From Halococcus saccharolyticus DSM 5350 (lineage in GTDB: Archaea; Halobacteriota; Halobacteria; Halobacteriales; Halococcaceae), in assembly GCF_000336915.1 (NCBI RefSeq), contig NZ_AOMD01000004.1:1-41771 (forward strand): a stretch of DNA of 41,771 bases, read 5' to 3'. The translations under genes were made by a program, and so were the position numbers. Below the pieces are notes generated by a model, which saw only the letters and a program-made list of their open reading frames with translations, was not told the DNA's origin and made no database searches. Within the stretch, counting starts at the first letter, position 1, and each line of letters starts with the position of its first letter. Shown piece after piece: positions 1 through 8,613 of the stretch.

Positions 1-1344
1 GAGATCGTACTGTGGCGCGACGGTTTCGAGAAACGACTCGATCGGGGCCTGTGGGATGCGAGTTTCGATCCGGTTGGCGAACGGTTCGACGAGATCGGCG
101 AGCATCTCCTCGGCGTGTCGGCGGTCGGCCGACGAGTCGATACAGTGACAGACCACGATCTCGCCGGCCGAGCCTGCGAGCCGGCAGGCGAACCCGAGCA
201 TGCTGTGGGCCACGTCGCTCACGCTCCGGACCGGGACCAGCGCGCGTTGCCAGTCAGTCCGGCCATCGACCGAGCAGTGGACGAGCACGTCCATGTCGGT
301 CCGAAATAGCGACCGGATGTACGGTGCGGCGGTCCCCTCAGATTCCTCGTAGGGCGTCGCGATCAGGTCACAGTTGCTCTCGCAGGCGGTCCGAAGCACT
401 GCGGCTGCAAGCGACTCCATGCCGCTGTCAACGACTGCGACCTCACAGAGAACGCCAACAGTCGACTCGATCGTGGTGGCACGGTCTTCGAGCCCCGTGG
501 CGACATCCGTGGTGGACGAGTTGCCCCCTATCGTCTCGGTCGTGCCGCCGTCAGTCGCAAGGGACTCGCCGTCATCTGTGGCCGTCCGTTGGGTGGCCTC
601 GACGTCCGTTTCGTCGGCATCCACGACGTCGAGGAGCACGACCTTGCCGGCGTCGTGGGCGGCGGCGAGGCGGGCACCGAGCATGGCAGTCGCATCGGGG
701 TGCTCGCCACGCATCGGCACGAGAACGTGGTCGTCACCCTTGGTGGAGCGATAGAGATAGCGTGCGCGGTGGGCGTAGAACGCGCGGTGCCAAAGGACGA
801 ACACGCCGGCAACCAGCGCGCTCGACGCGGCGATCGAGATCACGTAGGAGATGTCGGTAGCGTCGCCGACGAGTGCGAGCAGTGCGGTCGAGTACGCGGC
901 GGGTTCCTCGATGTCGAACCCCCACGTCGTCGCGCCGGTGAGGAACATCGCGAGCGCCGCACCGGCGGCGTGAATCCGGTGCTGACTCGGCGGGGCGTGG
1001 TACAAGAGCGTCGCCGAGAGCTGAAGCGCGAGCCAGCCACACAGCGCGCCGAGGGTCAACCCGGCGACGAACCGCCCTGGCGACGCGTACCGTCCCGTCG
1101 GGTGGGCGAACAGCAGGTACGCTCCGGAGGCGAGCGGCGGAAAGAGCAGGAACGAGAGTTCGGCCGAGAGGTTCGAGATGGCCGTGACGACGGCGATCAG
1201 CAACGGGACGAACAGGAGCACCGAGAGGTGGACGAGGTTTCGAGTGTTTTCGACCCAGCGCCGGAACTCGTGGACTTCGCGGCGTTCGAGCCGTCTGGCG
1301 CGCGAGCACAGCGCAACGAGAATCCCACGCACGCCGTCGAACAT
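1..1344 (-). CDS. HPP-family membrane protein with universal-stress-like tail (partial)
   Basis: Reading from an ATG at 1344 toward the left edge gives 448 codons with no stop, so the C-terminus lies outside the window. The N-terminal ~190 residues are hydrophobic, with about five membrane segments (roughly 38-58, 61-80, 92-113, 122-143, 165-187). They include the FPPLASGAYLLFAHPTGRY stretch typical of haloarchaeal HPP-family proteins. From about residue 205 (DDHVLVPMRG) the protein becomes soluble and alternates strand and helix like a universal stress (UspA-type) domain. A Thr/Ser/Gly-rich acidic insert sits near 245-285. A second Usp-like repeat may start near residue 360 (RALVPVRSVSDV). 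The likely role is a membrane sensor or transporter with a cytoplasmic nucleotide-binding-like domain; the substrate is unknown. It is divergent from the zinc-ribbon gene at 1466. Confidence 0.8.
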   Translation of the reverse strand, partial: MFDGVRGILVALCSRARRLERREVHEFRRWVENTRNLVHLSVLLFVPLLIAVVTAISNLSAELSFLLFPPLASGAYLLFAHPTGRYASPGRFVAGLTLGALCGWLALQLSATLLYHAPPSQHRIHAAGAALAMFLTGATTWGFDIEEPAAYSTALLALVGDATDISYVISIAASSALVAGVFVLWHRAFYAHRARYLYRSTKGDDHVLVPMRGEHPDATAMLGARLAAAHDAGKVVLLDVVDADETDVEATQRTATDDGESLATDGGTTETIGGNSSTTDVATGLEDRATTIESTVGVLCEVAVVDSGMESLAAAVLRTACESNCDLIATPYEESEGTAAPYIRSLFRTDMDVLVHCSVDGRTDWQRALVPVRSVSDVAHSMLGFACRLAGSAGEIVVCHCIDSSADRRHAEEMLADLVEPFANRIETRIPQAPIESFLETVAPQYDL

Positions 1345-1465
1345 ACCGGTCGTTGCCTGTCGGTATAGAAGTGGGTTTCCCTCCCGGATAGCTCGTCACC
1401 CGGTGATAAGTGGGGTGCGTGATAAGGGCGTACACGTATTTCACTGGGCGCTGGCTTTCGGATGT

Positions 1466-1630
1466 ATGCCGGAGTGTAAGAACTGCGGGGGGTTCGTGAC
1501 TGCACAGTACGTGCGCGTGTTCGCTCCGGACGAGATGGAGAACGCGCGCGTCTGTCCGAACTGCGAAGACAAACTGCGCGACGGCAACGGGGTCCGGAGC
1601 GCACGCTCGCCACGCCACGCCGATGGGTGA
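1466..1630 (+). CDS. small double-CxxC zinc-ribbon protein (54 aa)
   Basis: A 54-residue protein starting MPECKNCGGF. Two CxxC knuckles (C4/C7 and C30/C33) form a complete zinc ribbon, followed by a basic tail. It matches a widespread haloarchaeal zinc-ribbon microprotein family (I recall it as DUF7563, name not checked). No enzymatic function can be read; such proteins are usually thought to bind nucleic acid or act as regulators. The chosen ATG at 1466 gives exactly the family-like N-terminus; longer in-frame starts upstream run into non-family sequence and the divergent promoter. The stop overlaps the start of the next gene by 8 nt, so the zinc ribbon and the HTH regulator are probably translationally coupled. 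Confidence 0.85.
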   Translation: MPECKNCGGFVTAQYVRVFAPDEMENARVCPNCEDKLRDGNGVRSARSPRHADG

Positions 1631-2339
1631 GCAAGCGTCGACGACGGATACACACCGGAACGCGTCCGTAGAAACCGACGCGACGACAGCCCGGATCGCG
1701 GTCACAGCCGAGGGGTTCGCGCTTGAAACCCTGTTCGAGCGGGCCCCGGGCGTGCGGGTCGAACTCGAACCCGCTGTCGCCGCTCCGGACAGCCGGGTAC
1801 TGCTCGTGATTCGGAGTGACGCGGCCATCCAGGACGACATCGCCGCTGCGCTCCACGCGGACTCGTCGGTGACGGCGGTCGAGTATCTCGCCGATCGGGG
1901 TGACGGGTGGGTGTTCCGCGTCGCGTGGGGCGAGCATCCACACCGGTTCGTCGAACGCGTTCGCGAGGAGGATGCCACGATCCTGTCGGCACGCGGGCGG
2001 GCCGGCGGGTGGACACTCCAACTGTTGCTTCCCGACCGCGACGCCCTCGCCCGGGCGTACGAGGCGATCGTGGACTGTGAGTGTGGGACCGAACTCGAAC
2101 GGATCGGCACGTACGGCGGCAGCCGTGGCGGCCGGTTCGACCTCACCGACGAGCAGCGCGAGGCGCTGATCGCGGCGTATGAGGCGGGCTACTACGAAGT
2201 GCCCCGCGCGGTCACGGCGGCCGATCTCGCCGACGAACTCGACATCTCCCACCAGGCGCTCTCCGAGCGGTTTCGTCGAGCCTACGGCCAGATCGTCGGT
2301 GGTGCGGTCGTCGACGGTCACGACTCTGTGACTGAGTGA
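1623..2339 (+). CDS. Bat-type helix-turn-helix transcriptional regulator
   Basis: A 238-aa protein with the layout of haloarchaeal bacterio-opsin-activator (Bat) family regulators. It has an N-terminal region of about 170 residues resembling the Bat/GAF-like ligand domain, then a C-terminal HTH_10 domain from about residue 178 (LTDEQREALIAAYEAGYY to LSERFRRAYGQIV). The segment ADLADELDISHQALSERFRR is the HTH itself. No PAS or receiver domain is visible, so any signal is unknown. It is expected to act as a cytoplasmic DNA-binding regulator. The ATG at 1623 lies inside the end of the zinc-ribbon gene (8-nt overlap), so the two probably share one mRNA. The PQQ-dehydrogenase gene 120 bp downstream has its own promoter and is a plausible but unproven target. 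Confidence 0.85.
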   Translation: MGEQASTTDTHRNASVETDATTARIAVTAEGFALETLFERAPGVRVELEPAVAAPDSRVLLVIRSDAAIQDDIAAALHADSSVTAVEYLADRGDGWVFRVAWGEHPHRFVERVREEDATILSARGRAGGWTLQLLLPDRDALARAYEAIVDCECGTELERIGTYGGSRGGRFDLTDEQREALIAAYEAGYYEVPRAVTAADLADELDISHQALSERFRRAYGQIVGGAVVDGHDSVTE

Positions 2340-2424
2340 ATCCGCGAACGGGGACCAGATCGTCGAACCACACTCTCGATCGACCCAATTGTGGGATGTC
2401 AGCTAACCACACGAGCCGGAGCCG

Positions 2425-2435
2425 TTAGTCTTAAT
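2425..2435 (+). promoter_or_regulatory. TATA-like box of the copper/PQQ dehydrogenase gene
   Basis: The AT-rich stretch TTAGTCTTAAT lies in a GC-rich gap. Its centre is about 28 nt before the GTG at 2459, the spacing of a leaderless haloarchaeal promoter. This decides the start: an alternative TTG at 2441 would lie upstream of the expected transcription start. Confidence 0.5.
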
Positions 2436-2458
2436 CCGCTTTGCGTACAGATACGACC

Positions 2459-4522
2459 GTGACGAGAGGACCGCCTACGCCCTCCATCCTTCCGACATCG
2501 TCCCGGCGGCGGTTCCTGAAGGCCGCCGCGGCGACCACCGCACTCGGGATGAGCGGCGTCGCCGGGGCACAGTCGACGGCGATTTTCGAGCTTGACGGGA
2601 ACACTACCGGCTGGGTCGGTCGAGTCCCTGACACGATCGCCGGGCAAACGAACCCCACGCTCTCCCTCACGCCCGGTGAGCGCTACGAGATCACGTGGAC
2701 CAACGTCGACGGACTGGACCACAACGTCGCACTGATCGACAGCGACGAGAACATACTCGAACGCACCGAAATCATCGCCGAGCAGGGTGCAACACAAACG
2801 CTCACGTTCACCGCGACCGAGGAGATGGCGGAGTATCTCTGTGAGGTACATCCGCAGTCGATGCGTGGCGACCTTCGTATAGACGGATCGACATCTACTA
2901 CAACGACCGCAGCTGAAGAGTCCTCGTCCGATCGGTTCATGCCGACGGGTGCAACAGTTCGGGTCGAAACCATCGCCGAGGGCGGGATGACCGCACCGAC
3001 GGCACTCGAAGTCCCGCCCGGTGACGACGATCGCCGCTTCGTGGTTGATCAAATCGGACAGGTTTTCACGCTCGGTGGGGATGGGTTGGAGCCGTTCCTC
3101 GACATCCGCGACCAGCTCGTCAACTTCGATAATCTTCCTGGTGAGAAGACGATCGACGAGCGCGGACTACTCGGACTTACCTTCCATCCAAACTTTCGTG
3201 ATAACCGGAAGTTCTACCTCCACTACAGCGCGCCGTCACGACCGGGGACGCCAAACGACTTCACCCATACTCAAGTGCTCTCTGAGTTTCGAGCGACCGA
3301 GGACTTCTCGGCCGGCGATCCCGACTCCGAACGCACCATCCTCGAAATCCCGTCGCCGTACTACACCCACAACGCCGGTGATATCCTGTTCGGTCCCGAC
3401 GACGGCTACCTCTACATGGGAATGGGCAACGGCGGCGGCGATCTCCGGATTCCCGGAAACGTCGACGACTGGTACGAAAACCGTGGCGGCAACGGGCAGG
3501 ACGTCGACGAGAACCTGCTGGGATCGATCCTCCGGATCGACGTCGACAGTCAAGAGGACGACAAACCCTACGGTATTCCCGACGATAACCCCCTCGTCGG
3601 CGAGGAAGGACTCGACGAACAGTTCGCGTGGGGCTTTCGCAACCCCTGGCGAATGAGCTTCAACAAGGGCAATCTGTTCGTCTGTGACGTCGGCCAATTC
3701 GAATACGAAGAGGTCAGTATCGTTGTGAAAGGGAAAAACTACGGCTGGAACGTCAAGGAAGGAAGTCACTGTTTCGCCAGCGCGGAGCGCCGGCCGATCT
3801 CGGACTGCCCGGACCGGACTCCCGAAAACGTCCGCGGCGGCGAGCCGCTCATCGATCCGATCATCGAGTACCCACACACTTACGAGGGCGATGGCGTCGG
3901 CGTGGCTGTCACTGGCGGGACGATCTATCAGAACGCGACGATCCCTGCCCTTCGCGGGAAGTTCGTCTTCGGCGATTACAGCAAAACCGGTCGACCGGGC
4001 GGCTCGGTGTTCGCCGCAACGCCCCCGAGAGAGGGGCAGTGGTCCTTGGAGGAAGTCACGTTCGAGGGGTACGAGAACGGGACGCTCGATTCGTACGTAC
4101 TCGGCGTCTACCCCGATTCACGTGGCGAACTCTACGTCTTGACGACCGACAACCTCGGGGTTCGTGGTGAGACCGGCGCGGTCCACAAGATCAACCCTCC
4201 CAGTCCCGAGACGGCGACGTCGACTGCCACCGCAACGCCCGACCAACCACCGACCGCGACGCCAACGCCGACACCAACGCCCACGCCGACCCCGACGCCG
4301 ACACCCACACCGACGCCAACGGCGTCACCGACACCGACGAGCGATGCGACGGCCACGACCGATCGATCCACCGCAACGACGGACGCCGGGACGACTGGAG
4401 CCACCAACACCGGCGAGAGCGAGGGATGGGTCAGTCGCGTCGATGGCCCGGGATTCGGCGTGGTCGCAGCCCTCGCCGCCATCGGCGGCGTCGCTGCCCG
4501 CCTGCTTTCGAAACGCGAGTAA
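2459..4522 (+). CDS. secreted cupredoxin-PQQ-type sugar dehydrogenase fusion, PGF-CTERM anchored
   Basis: A 687-aa protein in four parts. First is a Tat signal (SRRRFLKAA at about residues 15-23, then a hydrophobic stretch ending GAQS). Next, at about residues 40-145, is a halocyanin/plastocyanin-like domain with all four type-1 copper ligands: H88, C128, H131 and M135 (YLCEVHPQSM). At about 165-570 is a soluble glucose/sorbosone-dehydrogenase beta-propeller (HNAGDILFGPDDGYLYMG, then AWGFRNPWRMSF and DVGQFEYEEV). Last come a PT-repeat linker, a Thr-rich stretch and a PGF-CTERM tripartite anchor (PGF at about 664, hydrophobic helix, basic end). By family it should oxidise a sugar or aldose outside the cell with PQQ. 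Export by Tat and ArtA-type processing are inferred. The fused copper domain suggests built-in electron transfer to the respiratory chain. Actual PQQ binding and substrate are not visible. Confidence 0.85.
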   Translation: MTRGPPTPSILPTSSRRRFLKAAAATTALGMSGVAGAQSTAIFELDGNTTGWVGRVPDTIAGQTNPTLSLTPGERYEITWTNVDGLDHNVALIDSDENILERTEIIAEQGATQTLTFTATEEMAEYLCEVHPQSMRGDLRIDGSTSTTTTAAEESSSDRFMPTGATVRVETIAEGGMTAPTALEVPPGDDDRRFVVDQIGQVFTLGGDGLEPFLDIRDQLVNFDNLPGEKTIDERGLLGLTFHPNFRDNRKFYLHYSAPSRPGTPNDFTHTQVLSEFRATEDFSAGDPDSERTILEIPSPYYTHNAGDILFGPDDGYLYMGMGNGGGDLRIPGNVDDWYENRGGNGQDVDENLLGSILRIDVDSQEDDKPYGIPDDNPLVGEEGLDEQFAWGFRNPWRMSFNKGNLFVCDVGQFEYEEVSIVVKGKNYGWNVKEGSHCFASAERRPISDCPDRTPENVRGGEPLIDPIIEYPHTYEGDGVGVAVTGGTIYQNATIPALRGKFVFGDYSKTGRPGGSVFAATPPREGQWSLEEVTFEGYENGTLDSYVLGVYPDSRGELYVLTTDNLGVRGETGAVHKINPPSPETATSTATATPDQPPTATPTPTPTPTPTPTPTPTPTPTASPTPTSDATATTDRSTATTDAGTTGATNTGESEGWVSRVDGPGFGVVAALAAIGGVAARLLSKRE
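4256..4341 (+). repeat. Pro-Thr repeat-coding minisatellite
   Basis: About 14 tandem copies of a degenerate hexamer (ACN CCN) encode an uninterrupted (PT)n linker between the sugar-dehydrogenase propeller and the PGF-CTERM anchor. Third bases vary among C, G and A, so the array is old or under codon-level drift rather than freshly expanded. Its length is likely to vary between strains. Confidence 0.85.
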
Positions 4523-4531
4523 GGGAACCGT

Positions 4532-6544
4532 TCAGCCCGATCCGTTCGCGGTGTTGGTGTTACCGACTGTTTCTCTCGACGCGACGGTGACGTTTTCGAG
4601 CGCGAGTCGTCCCTCACCGCCGGCCCGGACCGCGCGGAACTCGACGTTCGACTCCATCCGATCGAGCGAGAACTCGACCGTCACGTTCTCGGTCCCGTCG
4701 GTGTTCGTCACGGTCTCGTTGGCGACTTGACGGGGCGTGACGCCCGCAGCGACTTCGAGGTTCGCGACGGGCTGTGAGCTCTCGCTGGTCGCGTTGACCC
4801 GGAACGTCGCGGTGTACTCACCGGGCGGGAGCATCGTCCCTGGTCCGTACCAGTAGTAGATGCCCTCCGCACCGCCCGAACCGACCAGCTTGCCGTCGAT
4901 GGTCAGCGCGTCGTTCGGGATGAAGTCGTTCGGCTCGTAGGTGCGCGGCTCGACGGCGTACGAGCCGGAGAGTCCCGACGGTGAGCCGTTGTAGCCCCGT
5001 CTGAACACCCAGACCTCGTCCTCGTAGTACTGGAGACCGTAGGTGGTACCGAACTGGTCGAGGTAGATCTGGCGGATCGGTTGTGCCCACTCGATCCGCT
5101 GGGTTTCGAGTTGGGTGTCGAGCAGGATGTACTCGGGCTGTGGCCGCTCGTTCGCACGCTGGTACCGATAGAACAGCGTCCGGTTCGCGGTGAACGTCGC
5201 GTTCTCGCGGTCGGCGACGTGAGGGAAGACGTCGTTCTGGGTGAGTACGGAGGCGTTCGCGGGGATCGCTTCGATCCCCTCGTGGAGGGTTTCGGTGTGG
5301 TCGTTCGTCGTCGGTACCGCGTTCTTCTGGGCGGCCATCCCCACGCCGACCACGAGGTTGGCGACGAGCACGAGGACGAGCAAGCCGGAGAGAACTGTCC
5401 GCGCCGACGCCCGGACATCCTCTCGCTCGATCGTGGCGTCGAGGTCAAGCCACGCGAGGACGCGCACTGCGCCAATGTAGACGAACGGCAGGAGATAGAG
5501 CGGGTAGTGCGCCCCGAAGGTGTAGTAGACGTCCCGCCCCGCGAACACCCACGCGAACCCGAAGAAGGGGACGAGTGCGCCGAGCGAGACCTCGTCGACC
5601 GCCGCGACGAACAGCACGGGAATCAACAACAATACGAGAAACGTCGCCTTGTCGAGGACGTCGACCGCGATCGAGTCGATGATGAGCGTCGGGTTAGCGA
5701 GCACGATCTCGATCAGCCGGCCGAGACCGACCCGTGATCCCTCGACGTACGCCTGTAGTGGGGCCGCGATGACGTCGGTCGGCAGCCCCGAAGTATCGCT
5801 ATACTGGCCGATCGCCCAGTTCGCGATCGTGCGGGCGACGACGAGGATTCCGATCGCGACGCCGAACACCCACGCTTCCGCTCGGAGTCGACCGCCGCGA
5901 TAGGATGCGACCGCAAGACCCACGAGAAAGCCCCCAGCCAACAGCGTCACGAACTCGTTGGTGAACAGCGATAGCGTGAGAAAGGCAAGGAAGGCGACGT
6001 AACGCCGCTGGGCGTAGGTGTAGTACGCCGCGAACAGCAGGAGTGGCAACAGAATCTGTTCCTGAAAGTCGAACAGCCACGCCGACCAGAGGAACGGGTT
6101 GAGTGCGTACGAGGCGGTCAGCAACCCCGCGATCCGATCAGAGTCGAGGTGTTCTCGTGCGAGCACCCAGAGCATCGGGACGCTCGCCGCGAGCAGGGCC
6201 GATTTGATGACGAGCAGCGTGTACGGCGACGGGAACAGGGCGTAGATCGGGAGGAAGGCGAGCAGCGTCGCGGTGAAGTGGCCACCCCAGTAGGAGCTCT
6301 CCGGGCCGCGGACGGTGAACTTCCCCTGTTCGAGGAAGCCGCTGCCGTCAAGCGTGGTTTCGAACATGTGGACGTAGCTGCCGAAGTCCGCGCCAGTGAG
6401 CCAGAAGCTCCGGTAGAGCAGCGACAGGTAGATCGAGAAGCCGATGAACAGCGCGAGCGCGAGTCCGAGCACGTACCACGTCGGGTCGCCACGCTCGGGG
6501 AGGTACGCACGCGCGGTCTCGCCGAGCCGGTCGGCAGTGCTCAT
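4532..6544 (-). CDS. DUF2079 membrane protein, second of a tandem pair
   Basis: A 670-aa protein with about ten membrane segments in residues 25-420, then a soluble, presumably extracellular part of about 250 residues. The membrane part carries the DUF2079 hallmarks seen also in its neighbour: RGDPTWYVLGLALALFIGFS, then TGADFGSYVHMFETTLDG, SYALNPFLWSAWLFDFQEQI and FGAHYPLYLLPFVYIGAV. DUF2079 proteins resemble GT-C glycosyltransferases in topology, so a polyprenyl-sugar-dependent transfer outside the membrane is plausible but unproven. The C-terminal ~120 residues (GEYTATFRVNATS onward) look like a beta-sandwich, possibly carbohydrate-binding. It starts inside the stop of the upstream paralogue (ATGA at 6541-6544) and ends 9 bp from the convergent dehydrogenase gene. 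Confidence 0.85.
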   Translation of the reverse strand: MSTADRLGETARAYLPERGDPTWYVLGLALALFIGFSIYLSLLYRSFWLTGADFGSYVHMFETTLDGSGFLEQGKFTVRGPESSYWGGHFTATLLAFLPIYALFPSPYTLLVIKSALLAASVPMLWVLAREHLDSDRIAGLLTASYALNPFLWSAWLFDFQEQILLPLLLFAAYYTYAQRRYVAFLAFLTLSLFTNEFVTLLAGGFLVGLAVASYRGGRLRAEAWVFGVAIGILVVARTIANWAIGQYSDTSGLPTDVIAAPLQAYVEGSRVGLGRLIEIVLANPTLIIDSIAVDVLDKATFLVLLLIPVLFVAAVDEVSLGALVPFFGFAWVFAGRDVYYTFGAHYPLYLLPFVYIGAVRVLAWLDLDATIEREDVRASARTVLSGLLVLVLVANLVVGVGMAAQKNAVPTTNDHTETLHEGIEAIPANASVLTQNDVFPHVADRENATFTANRTLFYRYQRANERPQPEYILLDTQLETQRIEWAQPIRQIYLDQFGTTYGLQYYEDEVWVFRRGYNGSPSGLSGSYAVEPRTYEPNDFIPNDALTIDGKLVGSGGAEGIYYWYGPGTMLPPGEYTATFRVNATSESSQPVANLEVAAGVTPRQVANETVTNTDGTENVTVEFSLDRMESNVEFRAVRAGGEGRLALENVTVASRETVGNTNTANGSG

Positions 6545-8613
6545 CCGTCACCCCCCGCCGGAATCGTGGTCGCCGTCGTGTCGGCAGCGAGCCGACTGGC
6601 GTTCGCGCCGGCATCCGGCGATTCGTAGTTCACTCGAACGCCGTCGAACGTCACTCGTCCCTCTCCCTGACGGATACCGCGGAACTCGACGTCAGTCACG
6701 GTCTCGTCGACCGTGAACTGCATCGTGACGTTCTGTTGGCCCGGCTGTGGCGTCACGTCCTCGCTCGCGACGATCTCGTGATCGCTTCCGACCGCGACGT
6801 CGGCTCGCAGCACCGGATCGGCGTTCCCGTCGGTGGCGTTGATTCGGAAGGTCGCCGTGTAGGTCCCCGGCGTCAGGATGTCGTACGGCCCGAACCAGAT
6901 GTAATCGCCGGAGGAGCCGTTGGTGCTGACGATCCGGCCGTTGCGCTCCGTTCCGGTTCCCGTAGCGAAGTCAGCGGGGGCGTACTGACGTGCTCCGGGT
7001 TCCTCGCTCGTGATCCCGCGCACCGGGCCGTCGTAGCCCTGTCTGAAGACCTGGATGCCGTCCTCGTAGCGGTAAAGGCCGTACTCGGAGCCCAGACGGT
7101 CGGCGTAGGTCCGCTGGACGGTGCGTGCCCACGGCGCGTTCGGGTTGAGCTGGCTGTCGATCAGGATGTACTCGGGCGTGACCGGTCCGTATTCACGCTC
7201 GTACGCGCTGAAGGTCCCCTGACTCACGATGAACCCCGCGTTCTCGCGGGTGGCGACGTGCGGGTAGATGTCGTTCTGGGCGATCAACGAGGCGTTCGGT
7301 GGAATCGAATCGATCGCCGCGTCGAGGGTTTCGCTGTGGTCCGGCTGTGCGTCGGGCGGGCGGGCGAGATGGCCACCACCCGAGGCCACGCCGGCCACGA
7401 GACTCGCGACGAGCACGAACGCGACGAGCACCGAGAACACCGCCCGTGACGGCGTTTCGATCGGTCCGAACCGTGCCGACAGCCGATCGAGTGCGCCCAT
7501 CGTGCCGACGTAGACGAACGGCAGGAGATACAGCGGGTAATGCGCGCCGAACTGGTAGTAGACCGCCTTCGCCTCACCGGTGAACACCCACGCAAAACCC
7601 AAAAACGGGAGGAGCGCGAACAGCGATCGCTCGTCGAACAGTGCGAGGAACGCGACCGGCAGCATGAACGCAGCGAAAAAGACTGCCTTCTGCTCGACTG
7701 CGAACGTCGTCGAGTCGATCAGAAGGACGGGATTCGCGAGGACGACACCGAGGAGATCGATCAGCGAGACCCGCGCGGACTCGATGAACGGCTGGAGCGG
7801 CTCCGCCACCACGTACGACGGTAGTCCGCCGAACTCGCTGTAGTAGCTCATGACCCTCGTCGAGACGAAGCGCGCGATTCCCACGAGAACGAACGCCCCC
7901 ACGAGTGCGGGTGCGCGCTCGCGCAGCCGCCCCGCTCGGGCCGCCGCGACGACCAAGCCGCCGACGAACCCCACCGTGACGAAGATCACGAACTCGTTGG
8001 TGAACAGCACGGCGGCGAGGAAGCCGAGGAAGACGAGATGGTGGTCCTTCCGGTAGGCGTAGTACGCAGCGAACAGCAACGGTGGAATCAGTATCTGTTC
8101 CTGGAAATCGAACGACCACGCCGACCAGAGGAACGGGTTGAACGCGTACGAGAGCGTCACGACGCCCGCGAGCCGGTCGGAGTCGAGGACCTCACGCGCG
8201 AGCAGCCAGCAGAGGACGACGCTCGACGCGAGCACGAACGACTTGGCGACCAGCAGCGTGTAGACGGAGGGAACGAGCGCGAACAGCGGCAGGAACAGGA
8301 GAAGAGTGAGCGAGAAGTGGGCCCCCCAGTACGAGCCGGTCGGCTGGCTCACACGATACTTCCCGTGGAGAAGCCAACCCTCACCGTCGAGCGTGCTCGC
8401 GAACATGTGGGTGTACGCACCGAGATCGGCCCCAGTCGAGCCAAAGCGCGCGTGAACGATCGAGGTGTAGATCGAAAAGCCGACGAACAGCACGAACGCG
8501 AGCCCCACCACGTACCACGTTGGATCACCGCGATCGGGGAGCATATCGAGCACTCTGTCGGTGGCGGAGTCGGACGACTCGGCCGTACCGACGGCTTCGC
8601 TGAGCCTACTCAC
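6541..8613 (-). CDS. DUF2079 membrane protein, first of a tandem pair
   Basis: A 690-aa paralogue of the protein encoded at 4532-6544, with the same order of parts. There is a short cytoplasmic N-terminus, about ten membrane helices containing RGDPTWYVVGLAFVLFVGFS, TGADLGAYTHMFASTLDG and SYAFNPFLWSAWSFDFQEQI, then a soluble domain ending in a beta-rich module (GTYTATFRINATDGNADP). The two copies are clearly alignable over their whole length but have diverged, so this is an old tandem duplication. By topology it is GT-C-like; the donor and acceptor are unknown. Translation starts at GTG 8613, overlapping the gtrA-like gene by 8 nt. The setting, behind a GT4 transferase and a GtrA protein, points to surface-glycan assembly. 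Confidence 0.85.
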   Translation of the reverse strand: MSRLSEAVGTAESSDSATDRVLDMLPDRGDPTWYVVGLAFVLFVGFSIYTSIVHARFGSTGADLGAYTHMFASTLDGEGWLLHGKYRVSQPTGSYWGAHFSLTLLLFLPLFALVPSVYTLLVAKSFVLASSVVLCWLLAREVLDSDRLAGVVTLSYAFNPFLWSAWSFDFQEQILIPPLLFAAYYAYRKDHHLVFLGFLAAVLFTNEFVIFVTVGFVGGLVVAAARAGRLRERAPALVGAFVLVGIARFVSTRVMSYYSEFGGLPSYVVAEPLQPFIESARVSLIDLLGVVLANPVLLIDSTTFAVEQKAVFFAAFMLPVAFLALFDERSLFALLPFLGFAWVFTGEAKAVYYQFGAHYPLYLLPFVYVGTMGALDRLSARFGPIETPSRAVFSVLVAFVLVASLVAGVASGGGHLARPPDAQPDHSETLDAAIDSIPPNASLIAQNDIYPHVATRENAGFIVSQGTFSAYEREYGPVTPEYILIDSQLNPNAPWARTVQRTYADRLGSEYGLYRYEDGIQVFRQGYDGPVRGITSEEPGARQYAPADFATGTGTERNGRIVSTNGSSGDYIWFGPYDILTPGTYTATFRINATDGNADPVLRADVAVGSDHEIVASEDVTPQPGQQNVTMQFTVDETVTDVEFRGIRQGEGRVTFDGVRVNYESPDAGANASRLAADTTATTIPAGGDG

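Noticed and set aside
1396-1406. TCACC-C-GGTGA inverted repeat between divergent genes
   Set aside because: Only 5-bp arms; too short to separate from chance in GC-rich DNA.
734-2321. Long minus-strand frames across the zinc-ribbon and HTH genes (374 and 470 aa)
   Set aside because: They oppose recognised genes and their translations are Arg/Pro/Ser-rich low-complexity.
2441-2443. TTG start six codons upstream for the copper/PQQ dehydrogenase
   Set aside because: It lies about 10 nt from the TATA-like box and so upstream of the expected transcription start; GTG 2459 fits better.
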